Below are positions 34,717-44,972 of a DNA stretch of 64,000 nt, piece after piece. Position 1 is the stretch's first letter, and every line of letters starts with the position of its first letter. Both the position numbers and the translations under genes were made by a program. The notes under the pieces were generated by a model. That model was given only the letters and a program-made list of their open reading frames with translations, had not been told where the DNA came from and ran no database searches. The stretch is taken from NCBI RefSeq assembly GCF_000519325.1, contig NZ_KI912613.1, positions 1,037,369-1,101,368 of the forward strand. Direction: 5' to 3'. The stretch is from Patulibacter minatonensis DSM 18081. GTDB taxonomy: Bacteria; Actinomycetota; Thermoleophilia; Solirubrobacterales; Solirubrobacteraceae.

Positions 34717-36168
34717 TCAGGCCGCCGGCCGGACCGGCCGCGTCGTCCGACGACCCGGGGCGGGCAGCGGTCGGCCGGACGCCGAGGCCGGTCGGCCGGA
34801 CGCCGAGGCCGGTCGGCCGGACGCCGAGGCCGGTCGGCCGGACGCCGAGGCCGGTCGGCCCGGTGCCAGGGTCGGCCGGGTCCTGGCGGGGCCGGCGAGC
34901 CGGCCCCGCACGCCGCGGAGCAGCGGCTGCTCGAACAGGTGCCACGAGGCGGCCGCGAGGAGGATCGCGGGGCCACCGACGGCGGCGGTGGTCAGCCAGA
35001 CGTCGTCGGTCGGCAGGAGCCCGTGCGCCTGGAGACCGAGCAGCACCGGGTAGTGCCACAGGTAGATGCCGTAGGAGCAGGTGCCGAGGTACGCCAGCGG
35101 GCGCCACCCGAGCGGACGCGGCGCGTGGACCGTCGAGCACGCGACGCAGACCGCGGCGAACCCGACGGCGGCGGGCAGATCGCCCAGCGCACCGTACAGC
35201 GGCGCGCCGAGCCGACCGCTGCCGTGCGCCCAGACCAGCGCAACACCTGCCACGAGCAGCGTCCTCGCGGCCCACCGCGGCACCGTCCGCCCCTCGACCA
35301 GCACCCGCGCCGCCATGCCGACGCAGAACAGGCAGAGGACGTCGGGGAGGACCGTCCGGATCACCGGCGAGGTCGCGTTGTGCCCGGTCCACGCCGACCA
35401 CCCGACGGAGGCGCCGGTCAGGGCGAGGAGGACCGCGAGCTGCGGACCGCGGCCGGAGGTGCGAGTGCGGCTCCGGGCGGTGCCGCGGGAGGGCCCGGCG
35501 TTCGTCAGGGTCGTGCGCCGTCGTCCGCCCCGGACCCGGTCCGTGGCGCGCGTTCGCGGCGCAACGCCCAGGCCCGTCAGAAGCGGGTGCCGCGGGCGCG
35601 GCCGCACCGTCGCGTCGCCCGTGGTCGCCCGCCGGCCGCCCGGGCCCCACGCGCCGCGGAGGACGTCCCCGAGACCGACCGCCAGCAGCGCGAGCAGCCC
35701 GATCAGCGGCACGACGGCGTAGAAGGTGACCTCGACCGCCAGCGACCAGGTCGGCGGGTTCAGCATGCCCGCCATGTCGCCCGAGTAGTTCTGGGCGAGG
35801 ACCGCGAAGCCGAGGAGGCGACCGTCCTCGACGAGCCGGGGGTGTCCCGTGCCGTGGAGCAGCACGACCGCGGCGACGATCGTCAGCCAGTAGAGCGGCA
35901 GGATCCGGGCCGCCCGCAGGGCGTAGAACCGTCCGAGCGACGGTCTCCGCGCCGCGGGGTCGACCGCGGCGCGGGCCCACGGCGCGTAGACGAGGAACCC
36001 CGACAGGACGAAGAACAGCGGCACGCCGAGCGCGAGCTCGTCCCACCAGATCCCGAGGACCTCGCGCGGGTGGCCCGAGTACTGCCACGAGTGGTGCGCG
36101 ACGATGCCGATCGCCGCGAGCGCACGCAGCCCGTCGAGGGCGGGGCGTCGCGTGGTCTCCCGGGGCAC
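34717..36168 (-). CDS. Acyltransferase-3 family membrane protein (OafA/YrhL-like)
   Basis: A 483-residue protein. It starts with LDGLRALAAIGIVAHHSWQY (catalytic His in the first segment), then PLFFVLSGFLVY, the Arg-rich FYALRAARILPLYW and about ten membrane segments, the pattern of enzymes that O-acylate sugars, peptidoglycan or lipids across the membrane. Two oddities are an Arg/Thr-rich soluble insert (about residues 175-245) and a tail with tandem GRPASAS heptads. The GTG at 36168 has GGAG within a few bases. A paired palindrome lies upstream and repeat arrays lie downstream. Confidence 0.9.
   Translation of the reverse strand: MPRETTRRPALDGLRALAAIGIVAHHSWQYSGHPREVLGIWWDELALGVPLFFVLSGFLVYAPWARAAVDPAARRPSLGRFYALRAARILPLYWLTIVAAVVLLHGTGHPRLVEDGRLLGFAVLAQNYSGDMAGMLNPPTWSLAVEVTFYAVVPLIGLLALLAVGLGDVLRGAWGPGGRRATTGDATVRPRPRHPLLTGLGVAPRTRATDRVRGGRRRTTLTNAGPSRGTARSRTRTSGRGPQLAVLLALTGASVGWSAWTGHNATSPVIRTVLPDVLCLFCVGMAARVLVEGRTVPRWAARTLLVAGVALVWAHGSGRLGAPLYGALGDLPAAVGFAAVCVACSTVHAPRPLGWRPLAYLGTCSYGIYLWHYPVLLGLQAHGLLPTDDVWLTTAAVGGPAILLAAASWHLFEQPLLRGVRGRLAGPARTRPTLAPGRPASASGRPASASGRPASASGRPASASGRPLPAPGRRTTRPVRPAA
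34768..34872. repeat. 21-bp in-frame tandem repeat in the acyltransferase tail
   Basis: The 21-bp unit is repeated perfectly or nearly so at 34768, 34789, 34810 and 34831, with a degenerate fifth copy at 34852. On the minus strand it encodes GRPASAS heptads in the acyltransferase C-terminus. The near identity points to recent expansion by slippage. Confidence 0.9.
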
Positions 36169-36284
36169 TCCTCCACCCTCGGCCCCGGGGCTTCAGCGCA
36201 GATGAGTGCGGCGTCGGAACTGTTCGAGAGTCCGATGAGACCGTTCACAGGAACGGGTCGGGGGGCGAGTCGGAGGTCATCGAT

Positions 36285-36299
36285 GGTCGGATGCCGACC
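36285..36299. repeat. 15-bp palindrome GGTCGG-ATR-CCGACC, copy 1
   Basis: GGTCGGATGCCGACC is a 6-bp perfect inverted repeat with a 3-nt centre, preceded by GTCATCGAT. Its partner is at 36357, 72 bp on. Both lie between marR (stop at 36425) and the acyltransferase start. Confidence 0.8.
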
Positions 36300-36356
36300 A
36301 CGAACGACCCCCGGTCCGGACCCCGACGGTCCCGGCGAAGCGCTGCGGTCACCGAT

Positions 36357-36371
36357 GGTCGGATACCGACC
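36357..36371. repeat. 15-bp palindrome, copy 2
   Basis: GGTCGGATACCGACC, preceded by GGTCACCGAT. The identical 15-mer occurs at 53485 and 53547. Confidence 0.85.
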
Positions 36372-36424
36372 GGAGGTGCCCCCGCGAGCCCACCCGGCAC
36401 CTCGCCGGCACCTCGCCGCCGCCG

Positions 36425-36874
36425 TCAGCCGCCGCCGCGGAGCCCGTCGACGACGCGCTCGAGCGTCGCGGCGAGCTGGGCCAGCTCGTCCTCGTCGAGG
36501 CCCGCCAGGGCGGCCGGCGGGGCCGCGAGCCGCCGCTCGACCTCGGCCCGGACCCGGACCCCGGCGACGGTCAGGGCGAGGACCTTCACGCGGCGGTCGC
36601 CGGCGGCGGGACGGCGCTCGACGAGGCCCCGCTTCTCGAGCCGGTCGACGATCCCCGTGACGTTGCCCTTGTCGCAGGACAGGGCGCACGCGAGCGAGCC
36701 CATCGGCTGCGGCTCGTCGGGGTCGAGGTGCCGCAGCGCCGCGAGCTGGGAGGGCGGGAGGTCGAGGTCGCGGGCGACGTCGGAGCCGTCGCACCGGCGG
36801 AGCTCGACCAGGGCCGTCAGGTGCCCCCAGACGACGACCGCGTCGGCCGTCGTCGTGTCGTCGGGAGCGGCCAT
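36425..36874 (-). CDS. MarR-family transcriptional regulator
   Basis: A 149-residue winged-helix protein. LDLPPSQLAALRHLDPDEP, GSLACALSCDKGNVTGIVDRLEKRGLVERRPAAGDRRVK gives the helix-turn-helix and wing (DRR motif), with dimerisation helices at both ends. It contains one Cys in the recognition-helix region (LSCDKG), which could be redox sensitive, but this is speculation. The ATG at 36874 begins the family homology; TATCCT on the minus strand (36883-36888) ends 8 nt before it. No obvious target gene is divergent. The acyltransferase follows downstream after a paired palindrome. Confidence 0.88.
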   Translation of the reverse strand: MAAPDDTTTADAVVVWGHLTALVELRRCDGSDVARDLDLPPSQLAALRHLDPDEPQPMGSLACALSCDKGNVTGIVDRLEKRGLVERRPAAGDRRVKVLALTVAGVRVRAEVERRLAAPPAALAGLDEDELAQLAATLERVVDGLRGGG

Positions 36875-36982
36875 CGGGACCGAGGATAGTCGGCGCCCAT
36901 GTCGGGTGGACGGCCGGCGCGCGGCCGGGGCACACCCCAGGAGCGACAGCCCGACGCCGGCGCTCGTGCCGGGCGGCGGTGC

Positions 36983-37021
36983 GTGTCGGGTTCGGTACCT
37001 CGGCGGGACACGATCCGACAC
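36983..37021. repeat. 39-bp nested palindromic repeat, copy 4
   Basis: The arms are GTGTCGGGTT and GATCCGACAC with GGTACC inside. It lies in the 309-bp gap downstream of groEL and upstream of marR (both on minus). Confidence 0.85.
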
Positions 37022-37072
37022 GCACGGCGGTGATCGTGCCGGCCGGCGGAGCCCTCCCGACCGCCCGGAACG

Positions 37073-37102
37073 ACGGACGGCCGCCCGAGGGCGGCCGTCC
37101 GT
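37073..37102. terminator. Strong hairpin downstream of groEL
   Basis: A perfect 14-bp inverted repeat (arms 37073-37086 and 37089-37102) with a 2-nt centre lies about 80 bp after the groEL stop. It has no T tract on the minus strand. Confidence 0.6.
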
Positions 37103-37183
37103 CTGGTCCCTCTCGTCCGCCGCGCTCGGCGGCCGACGGGTGGGACCGGGTCCTCAGGCACCGGATCCGGTGCCGAGGGGTGG

Positions 37184-38833
<1,650 letters not shown>

Positions 38834-38860
38834 TCAGTCTCGGAGGGAGGACGACCGGCG

Positions 38861-39160
38861 TCAGCCGGTCACCTTCGCCAGGACGTCGCTCTCGCGGAGG
38901 ACGAGGAGCTCCTCGCCGTCCACCTTGATCTCGGTGCCGCCGTACTTCGAGTACAGGACCTCGTCACCGACGGCGACGTCGAGCGGGATGCGCTTCTCGC
39001 CGTCCTCGTCCCAACGGCCCTGGCCGGCGGCGAGGACCTCGCCCTTCTGGGGCTTCTCCTTGGCGGTGTCGGGGAGCACCAGACCGCTGGCGGTCGTCTG
39101 CTCCTCGTCGATGGCACGGACGATCAGGCGATCGCCGAGCGGCTGCAGCGAGATGGACAT
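38861..39160 (-). CDS. groS: Co-chaperonin GroES (10 kDa)
   Basis: A 99-residue lid of the GroEL chamber. It shows [38 protein letters not shown] (mobile loop and roof) and [28 protein letters not shown]. The ATG at 39160 starts the family homology. First gene of the groES-groEL operon, with a promoter and two CIRCE operators upstream. Confidence 0.98.
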   Translation of the reverse strand: MSISLQPLGDRLIVRAIDEEQTTASGLVLPDTAKEKPQKGEVLAAGQGRWDEDGEKRIPLDVAVGDEVLYSKYGGTEIKVDGEELLVLRESDVLAKVTG

Positions 39161-39200
39161 ACGGGTCCCTCCGGGCTTCGTGTTGCGTGAAAGACGGCTG

Positions 39201-39227
39201 TCGGCACTCTCACCAGGAGAGTGCCAA
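39201..39227. promoter_or_regulatory. CIRCE operator 1 (downstream of the groES promoter)
   Basis: GCACTC and GAGTGC arms lie 9 bp apart within TCGGCACTC-N9-GAGTGCCAA, matching the CIRCE consensus bound by the HrcA repressor. It lies just after the predicted transcription start. hrcA itself is not in the window. Confidence 0.92.
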
Positions 39228-39236
39228 CGTGGGGCC

Positions 39237-39264
39237 AGCATAGCGGGCGGCGCCTTCCGGTCAA
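39237..39264 (-). promoter_or_regulatory. groES-groEL promoter
   Basis: On the minus strand TTGACC (39259-39264) and TATGCT (39237-39242) are 16 bp apart, a housekeeping-sigma layout. It is bracketed by the two CIRCE elements. Confidence 0.8.
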
Positions 39265-39270
39265 GCCACG

Positions 39271-39297
39271 TTGGCACTCTGGTCACAAGAGTGCCAA
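39271..39297. promoter_or_regulatory. CIRCE operator 2 (upstream of the groES promoter)
   Basis: TTGGCACTC-N9-GAGTGCCAA is a perfect inverted repeat, 70 bp from CIRCE 1 (start to start), just upstream of the -35. Confidence 0.92.
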
Positions 39298-39690
39298 GGC
39301 TCGTGCAGGACCTTCGCGGTGTGCCGTCCGCCGGAGTCGAGGACGCAACGCCCGGCCGCAGCCGACCCGGCGGACCCGAGATTCCCTCCCGTTCCAGCGG
39401 TTTCCCGGCGCAGGCGGTCGTCCGGGGAGCGGACGTGGCGGCGTGGGCGTGGGTCGACCACCGCCTCCTGCGACGGCACGGGCCGGCTGCGCGGACGGCC
39501 CCGGGCCGGGGAACGCCGCCGCGGAGACCGGTGCCCGGCCCGTGCTCGCCTCCCGCCCTGCACCCACGATCGGCCGCCCGGGCGGTCGCTGAACCCCGCG
39601 GGAGCCGATCCGGCGATGAGCCGATGGTGCGCCGCGCCGTCCGGCCAGGATCGTTGCGCTCGCTCGGGGCGGGCGACGACGGTGCGCCGC
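39298..39690. other. Intergenic region before the collagen-like gene
   Basis: Apart from the CIRCE element that borders it, this 393-bp stretch shows no convincing gene. An open frame continues upstream of 39691 but is Arg/Pro-rich and has no family features. Only a weak GACGGT (39678-39683), 7 nt before the start codon, suggests a promoter. Confidence 0.5.
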
Positions 39691-40725
39691 ATGCCTACAG
39701 TCCACAGCGAGCCCACGCCGCCCGAGGCCCCCCGCCGACGGTTCCGCCCCACCTATTCCGGCGCCGTCGCGACGTCCGCCCTGTTCATCGCCCTGGGCGG
39801 CACGAGCTACGCCGCTGCGACCGAGCTCGGCCGCCACGCCGTCGAGTCGCGGAACATCGCGCCGGGCGCGGTCGGCAACTCGAAGATCGCCTCCGGCGCG
39901 GTCACGGGCAACAAGCTCAAGGACGACGCGATCACGAGCGCCAAGGTCGCCGACGGTTCGCTCCGGGCGAGGGACTTCGCGATCGGTGATCTTCCGGTGG
40001 GCGCCACCGGCGCGCGCGGCCTGCCCGGCCCGAAGGGCGACACCGGGTCGACGGGTCCGGCCGGTGCGACGGGCAAGGCGGGGAAGGACGGCGAGAACGG
40101 CGCGCCCGGGGAGGACGGTGGCACGGGCGACAAGGGGGACGACGGCGCACCCGGCGCGAAGGGCGACAAGGGCGACGACGGCGCACCCGGCGCGAAGGGG
40201 GACAAGGGCGACCCCGGCGACGGGACCGGCTTCACGACGTTCGGCACCGGGACGGCGACGACGATCGCGGGCGGGCTCTCCGGTCAGGGCGTGTTCCTGC
40301 CGCTGAACGGCGGCGCGCCGACCGCGCCGACGGGCTCCGTCAGCGGAGGCGCCGACGCCGCCGAGGCCGTGAAGGTCGCGACCATCCTGCCGCGCGGCAC
40401 GTCGATCACGTCGGTGCGGTTCGGCTACCGGCTGAACACGTCGCTGGCCCTCATCGGCTCCACGATCAACCTGCGAGCGCAGGTCTACAGCGCGTCGGAC
40501 TACGGCGGCACGCTCCAGCCCGTCCCCGGGACGTCGTGCACGGCGACCCCCTCGCTGACCGGCATCGCAGCCGTCGGTACGACCGGCTCCGGCACGTGCA
40601 CCGGCCTGGACGTCCCGCTCCAGGCCGGCGACCCCGCGATCGTCGTGGTCACCGCCGAGGCCGTGGGCCTCACGCTCGTCAACTCCCTGCCGATCTCGAC
40701 CTCGGTCGCGGTCGGGACGAACTGA
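39691..40725 (+). CDS. Exported collagen-like (Gly-X-Y) repeat protein
   Basis: A 344-residue protein. The N-terminus has a hydrophobic segment ending [14 protein letters not shown], a start common in exported Thermoleophilia proteins to my knowledge. Residues 45-95 hold short repeats [22 protein letters not shown], split here as [11 protein letters not shown] and [10 protein letters not shown]. About residues 105-180 are uninterrupted Gly-X-Y triplets ([26 protein letters not shown] twice), which should form a collagen triple helix. A C-terminal globular beta domain (about 190-344) with two cysteines may trimerise it. It is probably a surface fibre. A hairpin follows. Confidence 0.85.
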   Translation: MPTVHSEPTPPEAPRRRFRPTYSGAVATSALFIALGGTSYAAATELGRHAVESRNIAPGAVGNSKIASGAVTGNKLKDDAITSAKVADGSLRARDFAIGDLPVGATGARGLPGPKGDTGSTGPAGATGKAGKDGENGAPGEDGGTGDKGDDGAPGAKGDKGDDGAPGAKGDKGDPGDGTGFTTFGTGTATTIAGGLSGQGVFLPLNGGAPTAPTGSVSGGADAAEAVKVATILPRGTSITSVRFGYRLNTSLALIGSTINLRAQVYSASDYGGTLQPVPGTSCTATPSLTGIAAVGTTGSGTCTGLDVPLQAGDPAIVVVTAEAVGLTLVNSLPISTSVAVGTN

Positions 40726-40729
40726 TCGC

Positions 40730-40755
40730 GGACGGGCCTGACACGACGCCCGTCC
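40730..40755. terminator. Terminator-like hairpin between convergent genes
   Basis: A perfect 8-bp stem (GGACGGGC and GCCCGTCC) with a 10-nt loop lies in the 37-bp gap between stops at 40725 and 40763. Confidence 0.6.
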
Positions 40756-40762
40756 CGGTGCC

Positions 40763-42994
40763 CTACTTGACCGTCAGCACCTTGCTGATGGTCGAGAGGT
40801 CGGTGCGGTCCGCGAGGACCGCCCCGCGGTACCAGGCCTGCACGCCCTTCTGGGTCTTCGAGAGCTTCACGGAGACGCGGAAGCTGCCGTCGGCGTTCGG
40901 GGTCACCGAGCGCAGGACGGACGTGTCCTTGCCCGCGCCGCGGTAGGCGACGAGCGTCACGGGCTCGTCGTCGGCCGCGCCCTTCAGGACGCCGACGACG
41001 GTGAGGCTCCGCGTCCCCTTCCTGCCCTTCTTCGGCTTGCCGGCCGTGCGCAGCGTCAGCGCCGGGGCCTTCGACTTCAGCAGCGAGCCGTTGCGGAAGA
41101 CCGCGCCGAGCACGCTGTCCTGGAGCACGACGCCGGACCCGAACACCGAGGCGACCGGCGGGGTGGTGGCCCCCGGGGTCGGGAGCACACGGAGGGTCTT
41201 CGCACCGTCGCGGGTCACGAACGCACCGGCGGGCGTGATCAGGACGCCGCTCTGGTCGGACGAGAACTCGAGGCTCGGGTCACCACCGCCGCGGGTGTCG
41301 GGGCCGGCGGCGCCGAGGTTCGGGGCGATCGCGCGGCGCTTGAACGTCTTCGCGCCGTCGGTCGAGCGGTAGAGCGTGCGGCCGTCGAGCGCGAACGCGG
41401 TCTTCGCGGAGACGAGCTGGACGTCGTCGCTCGAGGCGGGGAGCTTCGACTGCTTCCACGCCTTGCCGCCGTCGGTGGAGCGGACGACGAGCAGGCCCTT
41501 GCCGCGCCTGCCCCAGGCGACGACCGTGTTCCCCTGGGCGGCGACGCTCGTGAACCCGCGGCCCTGCAGGACGTTCGACTCGACCGGTGCGGGCTTCGCC
41601 GGGTCGGTCAGGCGGACGACGCCGCGCGCGCCGACCACGATCGGGGTCTCGCCGGAGACCGCGAGGGCGGCCGGCTTGATCGCCGAGACGTCGGCGAGCT
41701 TCGCCCAGACGCCGTTCTCGAGGCGCTGCAGCGTGCCGTCGTCGGCGAGCGCGACGAGCTTGCCGCCGGCCGACGCGACGCGGGTCAGGTTCGGGGTCGC
41801 GGGCAGCGCGACGTCGCCCCAGGTCGCGCCGTGGTCGGAGGACACGTGCAGCCGGCCGACGCTCGCGATCGCGAGGAGCCCGTGGACGCCGAGCGAGCCG
41901 GTGCGGTCGTCGCCGGAGGCCAGCGGCCGGTAGGCGGTGGCGCCGGCGTCGTCTGTGCGCAGGACCTGCGTGCCGCCGCTCGCGGGCTTCGTGATGCCGA
42001 CGATCGCGTCGGCCGCGGGACCGGTGACCTCGGCCGCGGGCAGGGCCGCGACGCGGGCGCCGAAGGCGTCGCCGTCGAAGCGCAGTGCGCTCTGTCGCGC
42101 GGGGTCGCCGGCGGCGGTGACGCCGACGACGCACCCGCCGGCGGTGCCACAGACGACGTTCTTCACCGTGACGCCCGTGGCGCCCGGCAGGTCGTCCGGG
42201 ATCGGCACGACGCGACGGGTGAACGTGGCGCCCTGGTCGGTCGAGACGAGGACCACGTCGCCCGCGCCGACGACGATCGCGCCGTCCGCGCGCTTCGCCA
42301 GCCCGGCGATCGAGGGGAGCGCGTCGACGAGCGGCGCGGCGTCCGCGTCGGTCGGCGGGCCGGGCACCTTGACGCCCTGCCACGAGGCGCCGCCGTCGAC
42401 GGTCCGCTGCAGGCCGAGGCCCGCGGCGCCGGCGACGACCGTGCGGAAGCCGACGTTCTGGTCGAGCGCCAGCTGCGGTCCGCGCTCACCGGCGTTGGCG
42501 ACGGTCCACGTCTTCCCGCCGTCGACCGTGCGCCACGTCTTCTTGTCGCTCGACGCGAACGCGACGTCGGGGCTCGCGACGGTGACGGAGAGGTTCGACC
42601 CGGAGCACCCCGCGAGGGGGTCGCCGGCCCAGGTCAGGCCGCGGTCCTCGGAGTGCCGGACGCGGCAGGAGTCGGCGAGCAGCAGGCGGTCGGGACCGGC
42701 GGCGGCGATCGCCAGGCCGGCCGCGTCGCCGCCGTTGATCTCGACCCGGCCGACGCGCGATCCGGCGGCGGAGGTGACGGCGATCGGGACGCGCTGGTCC
42801 TTCACGTCGGAGCCGAGGATGGCGGTCGTCGTGCCGCTCGCGGAGACGTGCGAGGGGGTGCCGACGCCCAGCGACGCTGGTGCGTCCCAGCCCGTGAACG
42901 TCGTCGCCGCGGGGGTCGCCGCGGAGGCCGCGGCGGGCATCGCAGCCACGCCGAAGGTGGCGGCCAGTACGGCCGCTTCTCGATGGAAACGCAT
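40763..42994 (-). CDS. Secreted BNR/sialidase-like beta-propeller protein
   Basis: A 743-residue protein with AGGAGC before the ATG at 42994. A signal peptide (AAVLAATFGVAAMPAAASA) ends near residue 25. Residues 40-620 contain many Asp-box (SxDxGxTW-like) repeats: SEDRGLTWAG, TVDGGKTWTV, TVDGGASWQG, STDQGATFTR, SSDHGATWGD, STDGGKAWKQ and STDGAKTFKR. These mark sialidase/sortilin/photosystem-assembly propellers, but no sialidase catalytic Arg triad was identified. The C-terminal 100 residues are an Ig-like module (TLRTAGKPKKGRKG to VLTVK). It may bind glycans or proteins outside the cell. It is convergent with the collagen-like gene. Confidence 0.83.
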   Translation of the reverse strand: MRFHREAAVLAATFGVAAMPAAASAATPAATTFTGWDAPASLGVGTPSHVSASGTTTAILGSDVKDQRVPIAVTSAAGSRVGRVEINGGDAAGLAIAAAGPDRLLLADSCRVRHSEDRGLTWAGDPLAGCSGSNLSVTVASPDVAFASSDKKTWRTVDGGKTWTVANAGERGPQLALDQNVGFRTVVAGAAGLGLQRTVDGGASWQGVKVPGPPTDADAAPLVDALPSIAGLAKRADGAIVVGAGDVVLVSTDQGATFTRRVVPIPDDLPGATGVTVKNVVCGTAGGCVVGVTAAGDPARQSALRFDGDAFGARVAALPAAEVTGPAADAIVGITKPASGGTQVLRTDDAGATAYRPLASGDDRTGSLGVHGLLAIASVGRLHVSSDHGATWGDVALPATPNLTRVASAGGKLVALADDGTLQRLENGVWAKLADVSAIKPAALAVSGETPIVVGARGVVRLTDPAKPAPVESNVLQGRGFTSVAAQGNTVVAWGRRGKGLLVVRSTDGGKAWKQSKLPASSDDVQLVSAKTAFALDGRTLYRSTDGAKTFKRRAIAPNLGAAGPDTRGGGDPSLEFSSDQSGVLITPAGAFVTRDGAKTLRVLPTPGATTPPVASVFGSGVVLQDSVLGAVFRNGSLLKSKAPALTLRTAGKPKKGRKGTRSLTVVGVLKGAADDEPVTLVAYRGAGKDTSVLRSVTPNADGSFRVSVKLSKTQKGVQAWYRGAVLADRTDLSTISKVLTVK

Positions 42995-43301
42995 CGGTGC
43001 TCCTGGGGTTCGGGACCGCCACGCGCGGTCGATGCCATGAGAACCCGGCGGATCGCGGAACGATGCGGCGCCCCCTCGAAATAGGTGCGCGAACGCTCCT
43101 CGCGGCTGGTCCCGGGCACCCGCCCGGCGGCCCTGGCCGGTCGTGCCGCCGGGCCGTGGGACCGGCCCGGACGCGCAGCGCCCCGGCCGTGGGGACGACC
43201 GGGGCGACAGGGCGCTGGGGGCTTGGTGGGGCCGGGCCGCGGGGGCGGCCCGGGCCGGGGCGGTCCCGGCGGGCGGGACCGCTCCGTGGGCCGGCGGGGT
43301 C
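42995..43301. other. Gene-free gap between the BNR protein and the MFS gene
   Basis: These 307 bp are very G-rich near 43185-43300. Apart from the hairpin at 43260-43282 I see no gene, repeat array or recognisable promoter. Confidence 0.5.
43260..43282. terminator. Terminator-like hairpin after the MFS gene
   Basis: A perfect 9-bp stem (GCGGTCCCG and CGGGACCGC, 5-nt loop) lies about 20 bp after the MFS stop on the minus strand. Confidence 0.55.
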
Positions 43302-44972
43302 CTAGTGGAGGACCGGCTCGCGGACCTGCGGGGCGGCGCTGCGGGGGTCGTCGCCCTCGCCGCCCTCGCCGTCGTCGCCCGCGTCGGCGGCCTGCGCGGC
43401 GGCGGCCTCGGCGGCGAGCTCGATGCCGCTCTTCGTGCCGAGCGCCTTCTCGCGGAGGAACCAGACCGCCGCGAAGGCGACCAGGCCGAGCGGGGCGGCG
43501 ATCAGGAAGATCTCCGCCACACCGGTGCCGTAGGCGTGCTCGACGACCTCACGGACGGGGACCGGCAGCGCGCCGACGTCCGGGATCGTGCTGCCGCTGG
43601 GGGCGCCGCCACCCTCGACGCCGCGGGCGGCCAGGCCGTCGGCGGTGGACGAGGCGACCTTCGAGCCGAGGATCGCGCCGAGGACCGACACGCCGATGGC
43701 GCCGCCGAGCGAGCGGAAGAAGGCGATCAGGGCCGACCCGGCGCCGATCTTGTCCGCGGGGATCACGTTCTGGACGGCGAGGATCAGGTTCTGCATGACG
43801 AGGCCGATGCCGACGCCCGCGACGAACATGAACGCGCCGACCTCGACGAGGCTCGTCTTCTCGTCGATCGTGCCCATCAGGCCGAGTCCGGCGGCCAGCG
43901 CCAGGGTGCCGGCGAGCATGAAGCGCTTGTAGCGCCCGGTCTGCGAGATCCGGCGACCCGACAGGGTGGACGAGCCGAAGAGGCCGACGACCATCGGGAT
44001 CGTGAGCAGGCCGGAGGCCGTCGGGCTGTAGCCGCGGGCGAGCTGCATGTACTGGGTCAGGAACAGGGTCGTGCCGAACATCGCGACGCCGACGGCGACC
44101 GAGGCGATGACGGCCATCACGACGGTGCGGTTCTCGAACAGGTCGAGCGGGACGAGCGGCTCGGGGGCGCGGCGCTCGACGAGCACGGCGGCGATCAGGA
44201 GGACGATGCCGCCGATCACCATGGCGCCGGTCTGCCAGCTCATCCAGTCGAAGTTCTTGCCGGCCAGGGACACCCAGATCAGCAGCGAGGCGACGCCGGC
44301 GGCCATGAAGGTGCCGCCGAGCACGTCGATGTGGACGTCGTCGCGGCGCTTGAGCGGGAGCTTCAGCTCGCGCTGCAGCAGGACCAGGGCGAAGAGGGCG
44401 AACGGGACGCCGACGAAGAAGCAGGCGCGCCAGCCGATGCCGTCCGTGAGGACGCCGCCGATGACGGGACCGGCGACGGTGCCGAGCCCGAAGACCGCGC
44501 CGAGGTAGCCCATGTAGCGGCCGCGCTCACGGGGCGAGACGAGGTCGGAGAGGATGACCTGGACCAGCGCGGTGAGGGCACCGACGCCGACGCCCTGCAG
44601 CGCGCGGCAGGCGATCAGCCAGGTGGTCGACGTGGCGAAGCCGGCCAGGATCGAGCCGGTCAGGTAGATGATCAACCCGAGCTGGATCAGCTGCTTGCGG
44701 TTGAAGAGGTCCGACATCTTGCCCCAGATGGGGGTCGAGATCGTCATCGTCAGCAGGGTCGCGGTGACGACCCAGGTGTAGGCGGACTGGCCGCCCTTCA
44801 GGTCGGAGATGATCTCCGGCAGCGCGGCCGAGACGACCGTGCTCGACAGGATCGCGACGAACATCGCGAGCAGGAGGCCGGAGAGGGCCCGGAGGATCTG
44901 GGCGTGGGACATCTGCCCCGCCGCGGCGGCCGGCGCGCCGGCGCCCGCGGGGGTGGGTTCAGGACTGCTCAT
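43302..44972 (-). CDS. MFS drug/proton antiporter, DHA2 (14-segment) family
   Basis: A 556-residue integral membrane protein with about 14 hydrophobic segments. It shows LFNRKQLIQLG, CRALQGVGVGALTALVQVILSDLVSPRERGRYMG, split here as CRALQGVGVGAL and SPRERGRYMG, and GPVIGGVLTDGIGWRACFF (motif C of drug exporters). It should pump a hydrophobic toxic compound out using the proton gradient. The acidic C-terminal tail is cytoplasmic. Its ATG overlaps the stop of the upstream marR gene (ATGA at 44972-44969), so both come from one MarR-controlled transcript. Confidence 0.93.
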   Translation of the reverse strand: MSSPEPTPAGAGAPAAAAGQMSHAQILRALSGLLLAMFVAILSSTVVSAALPEIISDLKGGQSAYTWVVTATLLTMTISTPIWGKMSDLFNRKQLIQLGLIIYLTGSILAGFATSTTWLIACRALQGVGVGALTALVQVILSDLVSPRERGRYMGYLGAVFGLGTVAGPVIGGVLTDGIGWRACFFVGVPFALFALVLLQRELKLPLKRRDDVHIDVLGGTFMAAGVASLLIWVSLAGKNFDWMSWQTGAMVIGGIVLLIAAVLVERRAPEPLVPLDLFENRTVVMAVIASVAVGVAMFGTTLFLTQYMQLARGYSPTASGLLTIPMVVGLFGSSTLSGRRISQTGRYKRFMLAGTLALAAGLGLMGTIDEKTSLVEVGAFMFVAGVGIGLVMQNLILAVQNVIPADKIGAGSALIAFFRSLGGAIGVSVLGAILGSKVASSTADGLAARGVEGGGAPSGSTIPDVGALPVPVREVVEHAYGTGVAEIFLIAAPLGLVAFAAVWFLREKALGTKSGIELAAEAAAAQAADAGDDGEGGEGDDPRSAAPQVREPVLH

